Assembly: GCF_000226095.1 (NCBI RefSeq)
Contig: NC_016477.1
Coordinates: forward strand, 3,410,001-3,474,000
Length of the DNA stretch: 64,000 bases
Source: Thermothelomyces thermophilus ATCC 42464
Lineage: Eukaryota; Ascomycota; Sordariomycetes; Sordariales; Chaetomiaceae
Direction of reading: 5' to 3'
The position numbers were made by a program, and so were the translations under genes. Numbering within the stretch: position 1 is the stretch's first letter; every line of letters starts with the position of its first letter. Positions 44,515 through 57,119 of the stretch are shown here, piece by piece. Below the pieces are notes generated by a model. The model was not told where the DNA came from. It did no database searches and was given only the letters and a program-made list of their open reading frames with translations.

Positions 44515-44534
44515 GTCTTTTGTCCTTGAAAGAC
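44515..44534 (-). other. Hairpin before the polypurine tract of element E
   Basis: GTCTTT (44,515-44,520) and AAAGAC (44,529-44,534) can pair. This matches the position of the GGCTTTCG/CGAAAGCC stem of C and G, with a changed but still complementary base pair. The purine tract (AGGAGGGGCA in the element's orientation) lies between it and the LTR. Confidence 0.5.
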
Positions 44535-44628
44535 TCTAGTCTGTTTTAAATAGCGCTAATATCCCCTATCTATATATAATTGCATTTCCTAGTTTCTTCC
44601 TTCCTTTACCTTCTACGATGTTATCGAG

Positions 44629-45300
44629 ATGGCTAATCATATGAGAAAGAAGTCGAAATCTAAACCTGCTACATCGACTCTTCGTACTAATTACCTTCTT
44701 ACGGTGATTCTTTCTTTAGATAGCCTTTTAACGATATATCCTTGTTTGCCGTATAAGTCTAAAGGCCTCAGTTTATATAAGGTCTCGAAAGCCGACTCTT
44801 CTTAATATATAGAGTACGTCTATAATAAACGCTTAAATTATAACGTTCTTAGCGTTTCCCCTGCTTAGCTTCGTTCTATCATGGCTTAGCATTAGAAACT
44901 TAAGGATAAACTTATAGCTGCTAAGGAGCAAGTCCTTTGTCTTCGGAAACAAAAGCAGATATGGTTTAAGAAGATGATAAGGGCTATTGCTTAGGGTATT
45001 GACAGTGTAGAGGAGTTGGAACGAGTAGAGCGTAAGGAGGCTAAGGCGGTAGCGGCAGTGGAAACTTCTAGGGTTACTACGTTTTCTTCGACCCTATCTT
45101 ATTTATCTGCTGATTTCGGGCAGCTTTAGGATATTATATATCCTGAAGTTCCTTTAGATCTATCCTTACTAGCCGATTTCGGGTTAATTTCTAGTCTGTC
45201 GCTTTCGGTTAATTAGGGTTCCTTTGGTAAAACTGCTAAAGTTTCTTAGGGTAATTTAGGTTCTTAACGGGTTCCTATAAGTTATCTTCTAGTCCAAAAT
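44629..45300 (+). pseudogene. Element E antisense ORF, Zn2Cys6-like plus coiled-coil protein (version 3)
   Basis: The ATG at 44,629 opens a frame opposite to gag-pol. It has a basic start (MANHMRKKSKSKP), then a cluster (YPCLPYKSKG..., then Y-x2-Y and a final Y) where one cysteine survives and the others read as tyrosine. The spacing is close to C-x2-C-x7-C-x9-C-x2-C-x7-C. A long charged helical region follows (KLKDKLIAAKEQVLCLRKQK, EELERVERKEAKA), very likely coiled coil, then an acidic/serine-rich tail. Stops are few and RIP-like. Its end approaches the chromodomain codons of pol (approximate). No sequence similarity to versions 1 and 2 is evident beyond the layout. Confidence 0.6.
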
Positions 45301-48300
45301 CAAGCCATTTAACCAGATATTACAGTTCTCCATTAATAACTTGTAAATCTAAGATTTCTTTAACGTCCTATTCTTCCTCTTTATCTTTTACTTCGATATT
45401 TATAATGACTTTAGCGTTCTTTAGTACTAGCTCTAAGAGTAAAATATAAAAAACGTCTATCTATAGTTATATAGATAATAGTAACAATAGTCGATAGTTA
45501 GATGTTAAGATTTACTCTTTAATAATAAATAGTCCTAATTTTTTGAAGTCTAGCTTCTCGCTTAGTCGTTTGGTTTATAGGTATTATAAGATTAGGTAAA
45601 CTTTGTCTCCCCTCTCTAGGTAAGGTCCCTCGAGCCTATGTTTGTCATAGTAGTTCTTCATCCTCGTTTTGACAAACTTAAGTTCCTTTTTAAGCTTTTT
45701 ATATAGTGCGTACATTTGTTTTACTTTGACTACTGCTCTTGGTACTGTGATCTCTAGTCCTTGTCTAAGGTCTGCTTTATATCTGTAGTTCGCGAAGAAT
45801 AGTATAACCTTGGTCGTTTCTATTAGCATTATATTATAAGCGAGCTATACTATTGGCAATAGCATGACCTAGTTATCTTATTAGTAGTTAATATAAGAAT
45901 GGAGATACTATTTGACGATTTGGTTTAATTACTCTGTTTGTCTGTCGGTCTATAGGTGATATACTGTTGACAATTTGCTATTAATGCCTAATTGTTGTAT
46001 TAACGCTTGCCAGAATTTCGATGCGAATTTGGTGTCTCTATCGGTGATCTATTCTTGCGGCCAAGCGTACACTAATGTAACTTGCTAATAGATCACGTCT
46101 ACTAACTGTTCTGCTATCTAGGACTCCTTATAGGGAAAGAAGTATACCTATTTAGTTAGGTAATCTACTATAGTAAGGATACTATCGTAGACCACTCCTA
46201 TGGCTATGTCCTTAGATTCTAGCAGCTTCGTAATAAAGTCTATCGTGATTAAACTCTATGGTTTGTCAGGTGTTAGCAGTGGCTAAAGTAGCCTATACGG
46301 CTTATATCATGCCGTTTTGCTTTGGTTACAGATGTCGTAGCTTTATATAACTTCCTTGACTCGTACAGTTAACTATAGAAAGTTATAGTATTTCTTGACT
46401 TGTACGATAGTTTTCGTAACTCCTTTATATCCTCCGAGTTTCGACTTATGGAGTTCTCGAATCATTTATAGCTATTGATCCCTATTATAAATATATACTT
46501 TGCCTCGGTACTAGAGTTTCCTATCTCTTTCTTCTACTCCGTTAGGTACTAGTAGTCTAGGTATTACTTGATACTATGTCTCGTTAATCCTTTCTTCTTA
46601 AAAGATTATATAACATTCTAGGAATAAGTTAAGTAGATTATCTTTCACAGGTATCTACGTTTCATAATATAGCGTTTTGTCTACTTGTTCCTTAAATAAT
46701 AGTAGTGTTATTTCCGTTCGTCCTTTTATATAATCCGTTTGTCGGCTTAAGATGTCTGCTTATATATTTTCTTTGCCCTTCTTATAGCGGATCTTAAAGT
46801 TAAATTCTACAAGGAATTCTGCCTATCGTATTTGTCGTCTGTTAAGTTCCTTTGTCATCGTAAAGTATCGTAAATTCTTGTAATCTATATATACTTATAC
46901 TGGTTTAATTATACTACTAAGGTATAGTCGCCATTCCTTAAAAGCTTTAATAATCGTAAGTAGTTCCTTGTTATAGATTAGATAATTAAGACATGGTCCG
47001 TCGAGCTTCTTTAAAAAGAAGGCTATAGGATATAGCTTTCTTTGTCTATCTCGTTATCCTAACTATCCTTTAATGGTGTAGTCTGAAGCGTCTGTTTCTA
47101 CCTCGAATGGCCTCTTAGGGTCTAGTAGTACTAGTACTAGGTCTTTAGTGATAGCGTCGCAGATCTATATAAATGTTTACTTATATTGTCCTTCCCATTA
47201 GAATTTAGCATTCTTCTTAGTAAGTTCGTATAAAGGTCATATGATCGCTCTAAAGTTCCTAATGAACATTTAGTAGAAGTTTGTAAATCTGATGAAGCTT
47301 TGTACTTCCATAACTAACGTCGGCCGTAGCCAATTCTTAATAGCTTTAACCTTTGAGAGTTCTATCTAGATTTGTCCTAGGGATATTTTATACCCTAAAA
47401 ACACCGTTTTCCTAATATGGAATTCGCTCTTTTCCTTGTTAACTAATAGCTTGTATATATGTAGCGCGTCTAGCACTACTCTTATATACTTCTGGTGTTT
47501 GTCTATTGTCTTAGAGAAGATAAGTATATCGTCGAGATAATATACCGTAAATTTGTCAAGAAAGGGTTAGATAGCTTGATTAATCAGGGCTTAGAATGTT
47601 ACCGGTGCCTTTGTAAGTCTGAATGGCATGACAAGGTACTTATAATGGCTATAGGGTGTCCTAAAGGCCGTTTTCTACTCGTTGCCTTCTTTGATCTATA
47701 TATAGTTATAGGCCGATAGTAAGTCAAGACATGTAAAATATTAGGCTCCTACTAACTAATCTTAGAGCTATAAGATTAGTAGTAATAGGTATTAGTTTTT
47801 TATAGTCTGTTTGTTAAGTTACTAATAGTCGATATATAACTATAGCTTTCTATCTTTCTTTAGCACAAATAGGATTAGGTAGCCTACTAGCAATGTTAAT
47901 AGGCAGATATATCCTCTTTGAAGGTTCTCCTCCAAGTATTACTTAAGTTCTTCGTTCTATATCTAGCTTATATAGTAAATCTTAAAGAACTTTAGTCGTG
48001 CTCCTTCCTTAAGCTTGATCTTGTAATCCTATAGGCCGTGTTCTAGTAGCCCTTCTAGATGTTTCGGTTCGAATGCTAGGTATCCTTCGTATTCCTTCGG
48101 TACTTCCCTAGTCTTGTCTCGTCTCTCGGTTTTCTAATAGTATACAAACTTAGTTCCGTCTATAGCGATGCTAGCGATTTCTCCTATCTCGACCTACTAC
48201 TCTAGTTACAATGCTCTACACTTATTAACGGAGAGAACAACTATTAACGGTTTAGCTCGTTCCTCCTATTGTAGCGTCGGTGTCGTTTTGCCGCTTCTTC

Positions 48301-48760
48301 TAGAGTCTGTAGTAGTCTATCTACTACTACCTGTCTCTTATAGTAGATCCGTAGGACATGCCTTTCCTCGAGTATCGTCCTCTTGCGATCCTTGCGCGCT
48401 CCTTATCTCGCTAGTCGAATACGACTCCATTTGGGGTTATAGGTAGCTACCATTCTTCTAGTTAATGTCCGGGTTATAATCTTCATGCTATAGTAACCCT
48501 AGTATTATATCTTTGTCGTCGCCTATATCTATAATACTAAATATAACTACTATAGTCTTCCCTGCTATAGTGATATCGATCGGTTTGGTCTCCTTATATA
48601 CCTATTACGTCGGAAATAGTCCTTTAACTATGCTATGCTTCTACTTCATTCTCTAGGGTATCTGTAGCTAGTTTACAAGCGTTAGCGAAATCAGGTTCAT
48701 CTCTGCTCTACTATCTACTAGTATAAGCATTTCGTACTATTCCCATTATACTATTATCTA
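45250..48760 (-). pseudogene. Element E pol: protease, RT, RNase H, integrase, chromodomain
   Basis: On the minus strand: protease core near 48,740-48,700. RT has a YLDDILIFS-equivalent at about 47,545-47,515. RNase H lies around 47,060-47,110. Integrase runs about 46,470-45,560, with an open stretch 45,829-45,584 ending GDKVYLIL. The chromodomain is at about 45,390-45,250. Broken by many TAG/TAA codons at expected Gln/Trp positions. Confidence 0.82.
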
Positions 48761-48769
48761 TAGTCGCTT

Positions 48770-51087
48770 ATCGTGCCATCGTCATCTAAAGATTATAGCG
48801 ATTTCCTATATTTCTACCAGGAGGTCTCGATATAGTAGTCTCTTGTGGCAGTTCCTCTTATACTATGCTACTACTCGTCGCTATACGGTCGTTAATGGTT
48901 TTCAGGCCCCTCGAAGGGCCCTAACCCGTTTCCCAGGTCAGTGCTAACCTCTTTAGTCGTTTAGCTAATAGCAGCTTTATCTATTATACTCATTTCCATA
49001 AGCCATTAGGTGCTTATAGCTTCCTACTATTAGGTCCGTTCTACTTTCTATTGTATATACTATAGCTTTATCTAAAGCTCCTAAACTCGCAACTTCTTTT
49101 CGTCTACGTGGTAAAGGTAATCGTTACTCTAGCATAAGTCCTATATGTCTCGTCCTATTCCATAGTACCTAGGCTAGGCCCGTTTTAGAACTATCGTAAT
49201 GCCTTCTAGACTCTAGTCTTTAATCTTCTAGAGCAATTCGGCCGCTCTGTTTCCTATATCATAGACCTACTCTATAGGGTATAAGCTCCTATCCTCATTT
49301 CCTTGTCAGGTCGGCTAGTGATTGTTTTCGAATTTGTCGCGAAAGTAATATCGGCATTCGTATGCTATATACTAGAACTAGGGCACTTGCGTATATGCCT
49401 CGTGTCGAGGGTATAGTTGTATAGCGTTGCCTAGGAGGTATTAGAATTCTCTCCTAAATCCTTCCCACTGTATGTAGACTATAGGTACTCTAATGCTAAG
49501 GTAAGAGTGCTTCTTCTAGTAGCTTTCCTACGTATGCTCGTCTTTTCTATAGTTTGTATATATAAACTGGTATTCTAGGTTCTGTACGTTGTTACTAAGT
49601 TGCTAATTATCAAGGTACTTGGCGTAGCTATTAGGTCTATTATATACTATAAGCTGTTCTCCTTTGATGGTTTCTACGATACGTTAGAGTTCCCTTGTCT
49701 TATCCCTTATCTTATTGCTTTACTAGGCAAGTTAAGTCAAACGTTTATCCTATTTGTATAATTCTATATTAAGCCGGAAAACTTCGTTACGGTATCCTTT
49801 GATTCGTTTCTAGAGGAATAGAACATTAGGTCCGGGTCTTTCGGTTCCTTAGGTGTCGGTCGTCCACGATCCATCCTACCTTTACGTGATCGTGAAACCC
49901 TACTGTCTCAAGGCTAGGAGAGTCGAAATTGGTGGTACGTATTCTCCTACTTGTCTGTCATTGCCGTTATGTCTGAAACTGTCCGTGTTGCTATCCTCGT
50001 CTTCGTAGCTTATAGCTACTATTTTGGTGACATTCTTAGTAGTTTTGTCAATATCCGCGATTTCTTTTCCAGGGACTAGCTTCTACTCTTCCTTTAGGCT
50101 TTGACATTCTTACTTATAGTGCCCTTTCTTTCCGCAGTTATAGTAGGTAACATTAGACTTGTCTTTGGTCGTCTTCTTCCGGTCCTACTTCTACACTATA
50201 TCTATATCTATAGCTCTAGGGTACGTCCTATACGAAGTACTGACGTACGTTCGCTTTTTCTTGTCGTTAGCCTTGACTATAGTTCCATTCGTTTGACCTC
50301 GTTTCTACTACTCTTATATATAGAGCTAATTATCAATTCTGATGGCCTATATAATATATTTGTCTAAAGTCTTAGGCTAATTATACTTATATAGCTTGTC
50401 TTTGACCTTTTCCTTTAGGCTATTATAGAACAATTACATTAATACCTTATTGTTAAGTTAGGACTTAAACATGTCCTATCTAAACTATATAGCGTAAGAG
50501 GCTACTAACTTAGTCTATTAGAGATTAGCAAGTCTTTCTTATATATGAATTTTCTTGTCTTTGTCGCTAAAAACCTTCTAAAGCTCTTCTTCAAAGCGGT
50601 CATAAGATTAGAAGACTACCTATATAAACACGTCTCGGTCGTCTTTGTCTTCCTTAGTAAGATAGTCATTCTATATAGGCTTAAACCATCTAAGTACCTT
50701 GCCCTCTAGTCTTATAGCTATATAAAGGACTTTAGCTTTTTCATCTAGAAACTTGTCGTTATTAAGCCAAAAGTAAGATCGGAGGTTAGTTAGGAATCCT
50801 ACGAGATCTTCCTTAGTTCCTCCGTATTTGCCAGGTAGTTTAATCTTAATATAGCTTGCTTTAACGGTCTCGAGTGTCTCGATTTTGGCATAGGCCTTGT
50901 TAATCAATTTCTATAAGTACTTTTCACCATTCTCAAGTTCCTTAATTCGAGCTTAAGTGGCCTTGTCTCTCTAGTCTAACTCCTAGATCCGTTACTAGAG
51001 TTATCTAAGCTAGGTAAGCAGTTATTCGGCCATAACGTTAGTAGCCATATTAGTATTAAGGTCGAAGTTACCTCTATTCTAAACTAT
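48770..51087 (-). pseudogene. Element E gag with zinc knuckle and unassigned segment
   Basis: The capsid-like part is partly open (50,907-50,671: KYGGTKEDLVGFLTNLRSYF). The zinc knuckle lies at about 50,150-50,105 (YYNCGKKGH...EC). The expected ATG reads ATA near 51,085. The same long unassigned region seen in the other copies separates knuckle and protease (about 50,050-48,800). Confidence 0.78.
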
Positions 51088-51114
51088 AACAGAACAAAGG
51101 GAGTGGTAATAACG

Positions 51115-51536
51115 TGTAACAAACCTAACTTAGACTTCTTCTAAAAGGGTTTAGACAAAGGTAGGTTAAGTAAGACAGGTAGGCAGGTTGTCTAAGGGAT
51201 TTAGTAAAGCTAAAGGGTTTATAACAACACTTAGAGTTGTCTCTTATAGTAATTAGCAATACTTGGTATAAGTACTGTGATTATAATTATTACTACTGGT
51301 AAACTCCTAGAGTTTGCCAGAGTCTGGTGGAACGAGTGACTATATATAATTCCCTGTCCTTCTTCCTTGAGTCTTGATCGTGCGATTGCTGCTACGATCC
51401 TGCGATCATTACCTAAGTGCTTATCTTGATCGAAGTACGATCACTGCGATCACTTCCTGATTGGTCCTTGGGTCTTGTAGTTCCTAATTGGTCCTATGTG
51501 CCTTGCTAGGTCGCCTTATGTAGCCAAATCGTAATA
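51115..51536 (-). repeat. 5' LTR of element E
   Basis: Starts TGTAACAAACC and ends CGTAATA before the target duplication TCTAG. Better preserved than the left copy in its U3 part (GCGATCACTTCCTGATTGG). Confidence 0.85.
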
Positions 51537-51541
51537 TCTAG

Positions 51542-54500
51542 GAGTACTACCTATGGCATGAATACTACTATAGTATTATACCTTTATAGCCTATCTAAGC
51601 TATACTAATTATAGCTACTAAGCTATAGTAAGTAGTACCTATTACTAGTTCGAATCTACGATCTTATTACTAATTACGAGCGTTCGAACACTATAAGAAA
51701 CCATTTACCTAGGCAAGCGACTATATCCCTCTACTTAGGTAGACGCCTAAATGGTTAGATACGACGGCAATAATAACTCTGTCAAGATCCGATAAACGAG
51801 CCTAAACTATAATAAGCGCGTTAGACCTATTACTTCGTCGTTAGAAACGCCTACTAACGTTAGGTTTAGAGGCTTACTCTAATAGAACTTCGAATCCTTA
51901 AGCTAGTAGCATCTCTTAAGGATGCTAACTAGTATTTAGCTTATATATAAAACTTTAATGACTACCTAATTGACGAAGATTACCTAGAGTTATGGAATCT
52001 TAATAAGTATATATTAAAAGGACTTGTAAACTACTTTATTAAGTGTCTTCCCTAGCTTTTAGACTAGGCGCTTATTTTACTATTACTATTAGAAGTAAGA
52101 ACTATATTAGAAGTGTAAGTTTAGGAGGAATCCTAACTTAGGGGATCCTTAGAGACCCTAAAAATGCCAAGTCTTAATGGCCTAATTTAATAATTTGCTA
52201 TACTATTAGAAACGGCCTTATAAAGGATAACTTTACCTATTAGCCTATTAAATCTACTAGAGATACTAAGGCCTAAGCTAAACCTAATAGGTCTAAGTTA
52301 ATAAGATAATTAGGCATTAAGTAGACCTATTAGAATTATCTAAACTATAATTATAACTAATATACTAAGGGAACTTCTAGAAAGGGAAGAACCTTAATAA
52401 GGGTCTTCTTAAACCCTTCGGCTAACGGCCTATCTAATAGAAGGATTACTAGTAGCGGCGCCGATACTAATAGGAGATACCCTAACTAGGGGGTATATAC
52501 CCCTCTTACTATTAGATTTAACTAAGGAAATGATTATAAGACTGCTCTAATAGGCTATAGTCAGACTCCTATAGAACGCTATAACCGAACCGATAGACAT
52601 CGGTTCCCCTTAGCTATAGCTAGTATATATATTACTATAACTAGCTACTAAGTAAGTATAGAAGATTACTAACATTAGTCTACTTTAGCTAGATGCCAAC
52701 TAAAAGATTACTAATAGCTAGCTGATCTTCTATTATAAGAAGATCCGTTGCTATATAAATATTAACCTCTAGATCGAGCGTATCTATAATATAGTTAGAG
52801 GAAACGTCTCTAAGGAACTCCTTCTATAGAATGACCTATAGGTATTATTCTATAGGTTAGCTCTATAGTAGTATAAATAGCAATTGTTACCTACTAAGAA
52901 GGAGACCCTTTACTTAAGTATAGAGATATAGCTCTAAAGGATTAAAGAACGGTTTAGCATTTAGTTTAATTAGGCAGGCTAATAGCTAGTTTAGAATAAC
53001 TATACTAAGGATAACCTTATTATAGGTAAATTAATCCGCGAATTTACGATAGACCTTTTCCGTTATACCTAAGTCTAGGGAGATAAGATAAACTATTAGC
53101 TTTTAACTAGACTTTAATTAACGATAATCCTAGTACTCTATAAGCTCTATCCTAAGCTATAGGAAATAGACATACTTAACTAGTACCTCCTTTAGGTCAC
53201 CGAAAAATAGGAGGTACTATCTAAGGAGCTTAAAGCTAAAAGAAGAGTATAGAAAGCCGCCGTGTTTAATATTGAGGATACCTCTAATAGACTAAGCGGT
53301 AGTAATAGTAACAACGCTTCTAAAGATTAAGCTAATTAGTTATATACCAAGCTAAGATAGGGTAATTAAGGCTAATAGTATTGGTCTAACTATTATAGGC
53401 AAAGAGAGAAATAGAAACGTAGGTATCTTCCCTAAGGAGAGCGATACTAAGGCCGTAACTAGGAGCCTTGCCTAAAAGACCGTAATGACTAAGGTAGAGG
53501 CAACCGTCCCTAAGGCATTAGAGCTTAGGAGAAGGGCAGATATAGTAAACGGAATCCCTGCTTCTAATGGTTCCATCGCTATAGCTAGAAGCGTATTAAT
53601 AAGGATAGTACCTACTACTACTATAATATTATAATAGTATTTAGCGAAGATAAGAAAGCTAAAGCTAAATATAAGGAGCTTAAAGCTACTAGCTATTTCC
53701 TAATTAGTAACTATAAATCTAAGACTAACGGAGATAGTAGTAATAGAGAGGTATACTTCCTTAGTACCGTTAAGGAAGACTATATCTAGGAAGACGGTAA
53801 TATCTATAGGCTTCATAAATAATTTTTTATAAGCTAAGGAGCGTTATACTACTACCTATATCAGGATTACGGAAAGAAATTACGCCTACCTAAACTGCTA
53901 AAGGAGGACCTTCCTTAGGTAGAATAGGACTTTGTAGAAGGAACGGCTATACCGTTAGAATTAACTAAGGAACGGTAATAGGAAACCGTACTCCTCTCTT
54001 TCGAGCCTAGCCAAGTGGTAGAAGCCAACCTAAGTATAGAAATACCCTTCTACCGGCTAAGGAAAACATCTTACCTACGTATTCTGGTTTAAGCTAACCT
54101 AGGAGATCAAATTACAGACATCTATTTCGATATAGGTAGTTTAACTAACCTAATTAACTAGATATAAATTACCTAATAGGTAAAGAATCCCAAATAGATT
54201 AAAGGCAAACCCTATACCCTTAAGGGAGTTAATTCAAAGACTAGGATTAGTAAACAGGTCGAATTTAACTTCTATATCCTAGGGGAGGCTAGGAATATAC
54301 TAATTGGCAGGTATATCTATATTACGGCCGATGTTATCGATGAACTTGCTCTAAAGATGCTCCTAGGCACCGATTTTATAACAGCTTATAGTGTCAAGAT
54401 TAACTTTATTAGGGGTATCTATACCCTTAGATCGCTAGTAAATATAAAGGTCTATAGGGACATTATAAAGAAGAGCCCTAAGCCTATCTCTTAGAAGGTT

Positions 54501-56540
54501 ACTACTATTTAGTATACCGTTATTCCTATATACTCTACCTAGATAGTCGAGACTTACTTCATTCTACTGCCTAACAATATCCTGGAGGATAAGTGCTTCT
54601 ACTTTACTACTAGCCGAGATAGAATCTAGAATGTTATAGTTAATTAGTATATACCCTAGGTAGCTATCGTTAGAAATGATACCAATATCCCTATAGTTAT
54701 CTAGAAGGGAGATAAGATTAGCCATGTCTTGGAATACTATAGGGAGGACACCATTACCTAAGTTAATACAAGCGATATAGAGGATATATAGACTAAAGTT
54801 TGGGATGGAATTACCGAGCAGGAGCTAAAGGAAAAGCTAGAGGAAGCCTAGTAAGTATACTACTAAGAAGGTACCGATAGTAACTAGGAGCTTTAGCCAC
54901 CGAATGGAGTCAACTTTTATACCCTATCCTATAGTATTAAGAAACCTAATAATATCCCGGCTATTAAAAGCAAGGATAGTATTAGTATTGCTAATGTAAA
55001 TCTTGAATTTGCGCTTAAGGTAAAGGAACTTCTAGACAGATATAACCTTTACCGTGACAAGGGAATTATACTAATACTAGAAAGCTAGAAGATATAGATC
55101 AACCTAGTTAATAGTTAGTAAAAGCAAGTCCAAACGGTCAGACCGTACCTAATAGGGCTTAAAGACTATAAGGCTCTAGATAAGTATTACGATTAGCTCT
55201 AAGCATCTAGTAGATTTACTTTTATAGATAAACTAACCCCTATTATATGCCTAGCATTTATTATATAGAGGAAGGTTTCCAAGAAGCTAGGAGTAGAGGT
55301 TAAGAAGAGCCGAAGTATAGTCGACCTATAACTACTAAATGTAATTACAGTTCTAGATGTTTACCCCTTGCCTAACTAGGACAACATTATAGCCGCTATA
55401 GTTAGTAATAAGTTCTTTATAGCCCTAGATACCTTAGGATTCTTCTACTAGTTACTAGTTACCAAGGAGTATAGTAACTATATAGTAGTTATAAGCTACT
55501 ACAGGTTAGAAAAATCTAATATAGTGCTTATAGGTTTTAAAAACGTACCTATATTCGTATAATACTATATAGATAGACTTTTCCTTAAGCACCACCATTT
55601 CATTAGGGTATATATCGATAATATCATTATCTTTAGCAAAATAGAAGAAGAACATCTTAAACACTTATATACTATTTACAAAATCTTTAACAAGGCCTAT
55701 ATCTATATTAGCGCTACCAAATCCTTTATAGATTACCTAGCTATAAGACTCCTTAGGTATGTCATAAATAGAAAAGGCATTACTAAAACCGACGACTATA
55801 TTACTACCTTTAAGAAGCTAAAGTTTCTTGATACTCTCGACAGCTTAGAGCATTACCTCGGAATGGCCGGATAGCTTAGGAAAGGCATTCTATAGTTTAA
55901 TGCCAAAGTAAGGCCACTCTAGGCCTAGAAGACAGCTCTAATAGCAGCCACCTAGAAGGAAGGAAAGTTAAACCCTAGGAAGGCTAAACGTACCTAGAAA
56001 GCGGTCATATCTACCGTTAGATTTACCTTAACTAAGGAAGAACTCGAGTCATTCCAATTGTTATAGGAGTATTTATATAACTAGGAGTTTCTCTATTACT
56101 ATTACCTAGAAAAGCCTCTATTCCTAAAGCTAGATGTATACTATAACAGTTATAGCATTATTACCTTTTAACTTAAGGGCAACTAAGATAGAGAGAAGAT
56201 TCCTAGTAGGGATATTCCTATAAGTAAAGTATAACCTATCCTATTTATATTATAGGTAACTACTAATATAGAAAAGCGCTATAGATTTACCGAGATAGAG
56301 ATAGTTATACTCATCTAGGTAATTAGGAATCTTAGGAAGATAGTCTAATTAAATAGGTATTTAGTTAATATCCTTATTAATCATACTCCTATAAAAGAGA
56401 TTATAAAGTATATATCCCTAATTATAATAAATCTAGCCAAGGCTAACCTTAAACTAGCTAATACTACTAATTATAATATACTAGCCTTATAGCATCCATA
56501 GATAAGTATATAATATTCTATTTAACTACCTTAAGGAGAA
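51542..56540 (+). mobile_element. Decayed gypsy-like element F (gag, protease, RT, RNase H)
   Basis: This is a different lineage from A-E. On the plus strand the decayed gag lies at about 51,750-53,650. The protease reads YFDIGSLTNLIN at about 54,122-54,160, with the second motif LLGTDFI near 54,360-54,380. RT has DVYPLP (about 55,355), LDTLGFFYQL (about 55,425) and the catalytic box YIDNIIIFS (about 55,610-55,640; DD changed to DN). It continues through ITKTDD and HYLGMAG to an RNase H part (LFLKLD at about 56,115; RYRFTEIEI near 56,280). No integrase or 3' LTR is recognisable, so it is truncated or decayed beyond recognition after RNase H. Frames are broken throughout by RIP. Confidence 0.75.
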
Positions 56541-57110
56541 AAAAGAGGAGGAATACAAGAGTTATACGGAGGAGCGCCTTTTTAGTATATACGTATATAA
56601 CCTAGGTAGGGCCCGGTTAGGCTCCAGGTTAGGTCCCAAGCAGGCCCTAACCACATGCCCCACGAACGACCTACAAATGTCTTACAAACCAATTATATAC
56701 GCTTAGGTAGGTCGAGTAGGTCTGGTCTGTTACCGGGTAGGTCCGGTCTATTGCCGGGTAAAGCCTAATATTATTTAGCCTGGGTAAAGCCCGGGCCTGT
56801 GATATACCCCCCTCCTTCCCAGGTCGGTTGCTGGGTGGACCTACCCTATATCACCGTGGTAACAAGACCTACATGTGCTGGTAAGTTACGTATAGGGCCT
56901 GGTCTTTATTTTAAGTTCTACCTACGCCCTCCTAGCCCTACCTCTAAATGGGTATAAATACCCCCTCTCTCTCCCTCCTCCTCTTACTTCTTCCTTCTTT
57001 CTAACCAATACTCCCTCTACCTATTTCCTAACTACCCTCCCTTTATATCGTATTTTTCTTACTACCTATACCTATATTATACCTATAAGACTTTTTTTTT
57101 CTTTTTATGT
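56541..57110 (+). promoter_or_regulatory. TATA-bearing, CT-rich segment (possible LTR or transposon promoter)
   Basis: The segment contains repeated GGTAGGTC/CCGGGTA motifs (56,700-56,790), then TATAAATA at 56,953-56,960. A long CT-rich leader (56,965-57,055) precedes a decayed ORF. The layout is that of a fungal promoter or U3/R region. No second copy is in the window, so an LTR cannot be confirmed. Confidence 0.4.
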
Positions 57111-57119
57111 TTATTTAGG

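Larger units (their letters stand above)
44076..51536 (-). mobile_element. Ty3/gypsy chromovirus E, complete
   Basis: About 7.46 kb between LTRs at 44,076-44,499 and 51,115-51,536, flanked by TCTAG on both sides (44,071-44,075 and 51,537-51,541). The last one or two bases of the right LTR seem lost or mutated. Gag, pol and chromodomain read on the minus strand and match A-C closely. The U3 (own-orientation start TATTACGATTTGGC) and the antisense ORF are a third version. It is inserted at the left border of element F sequence. Confidence 0.92.
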
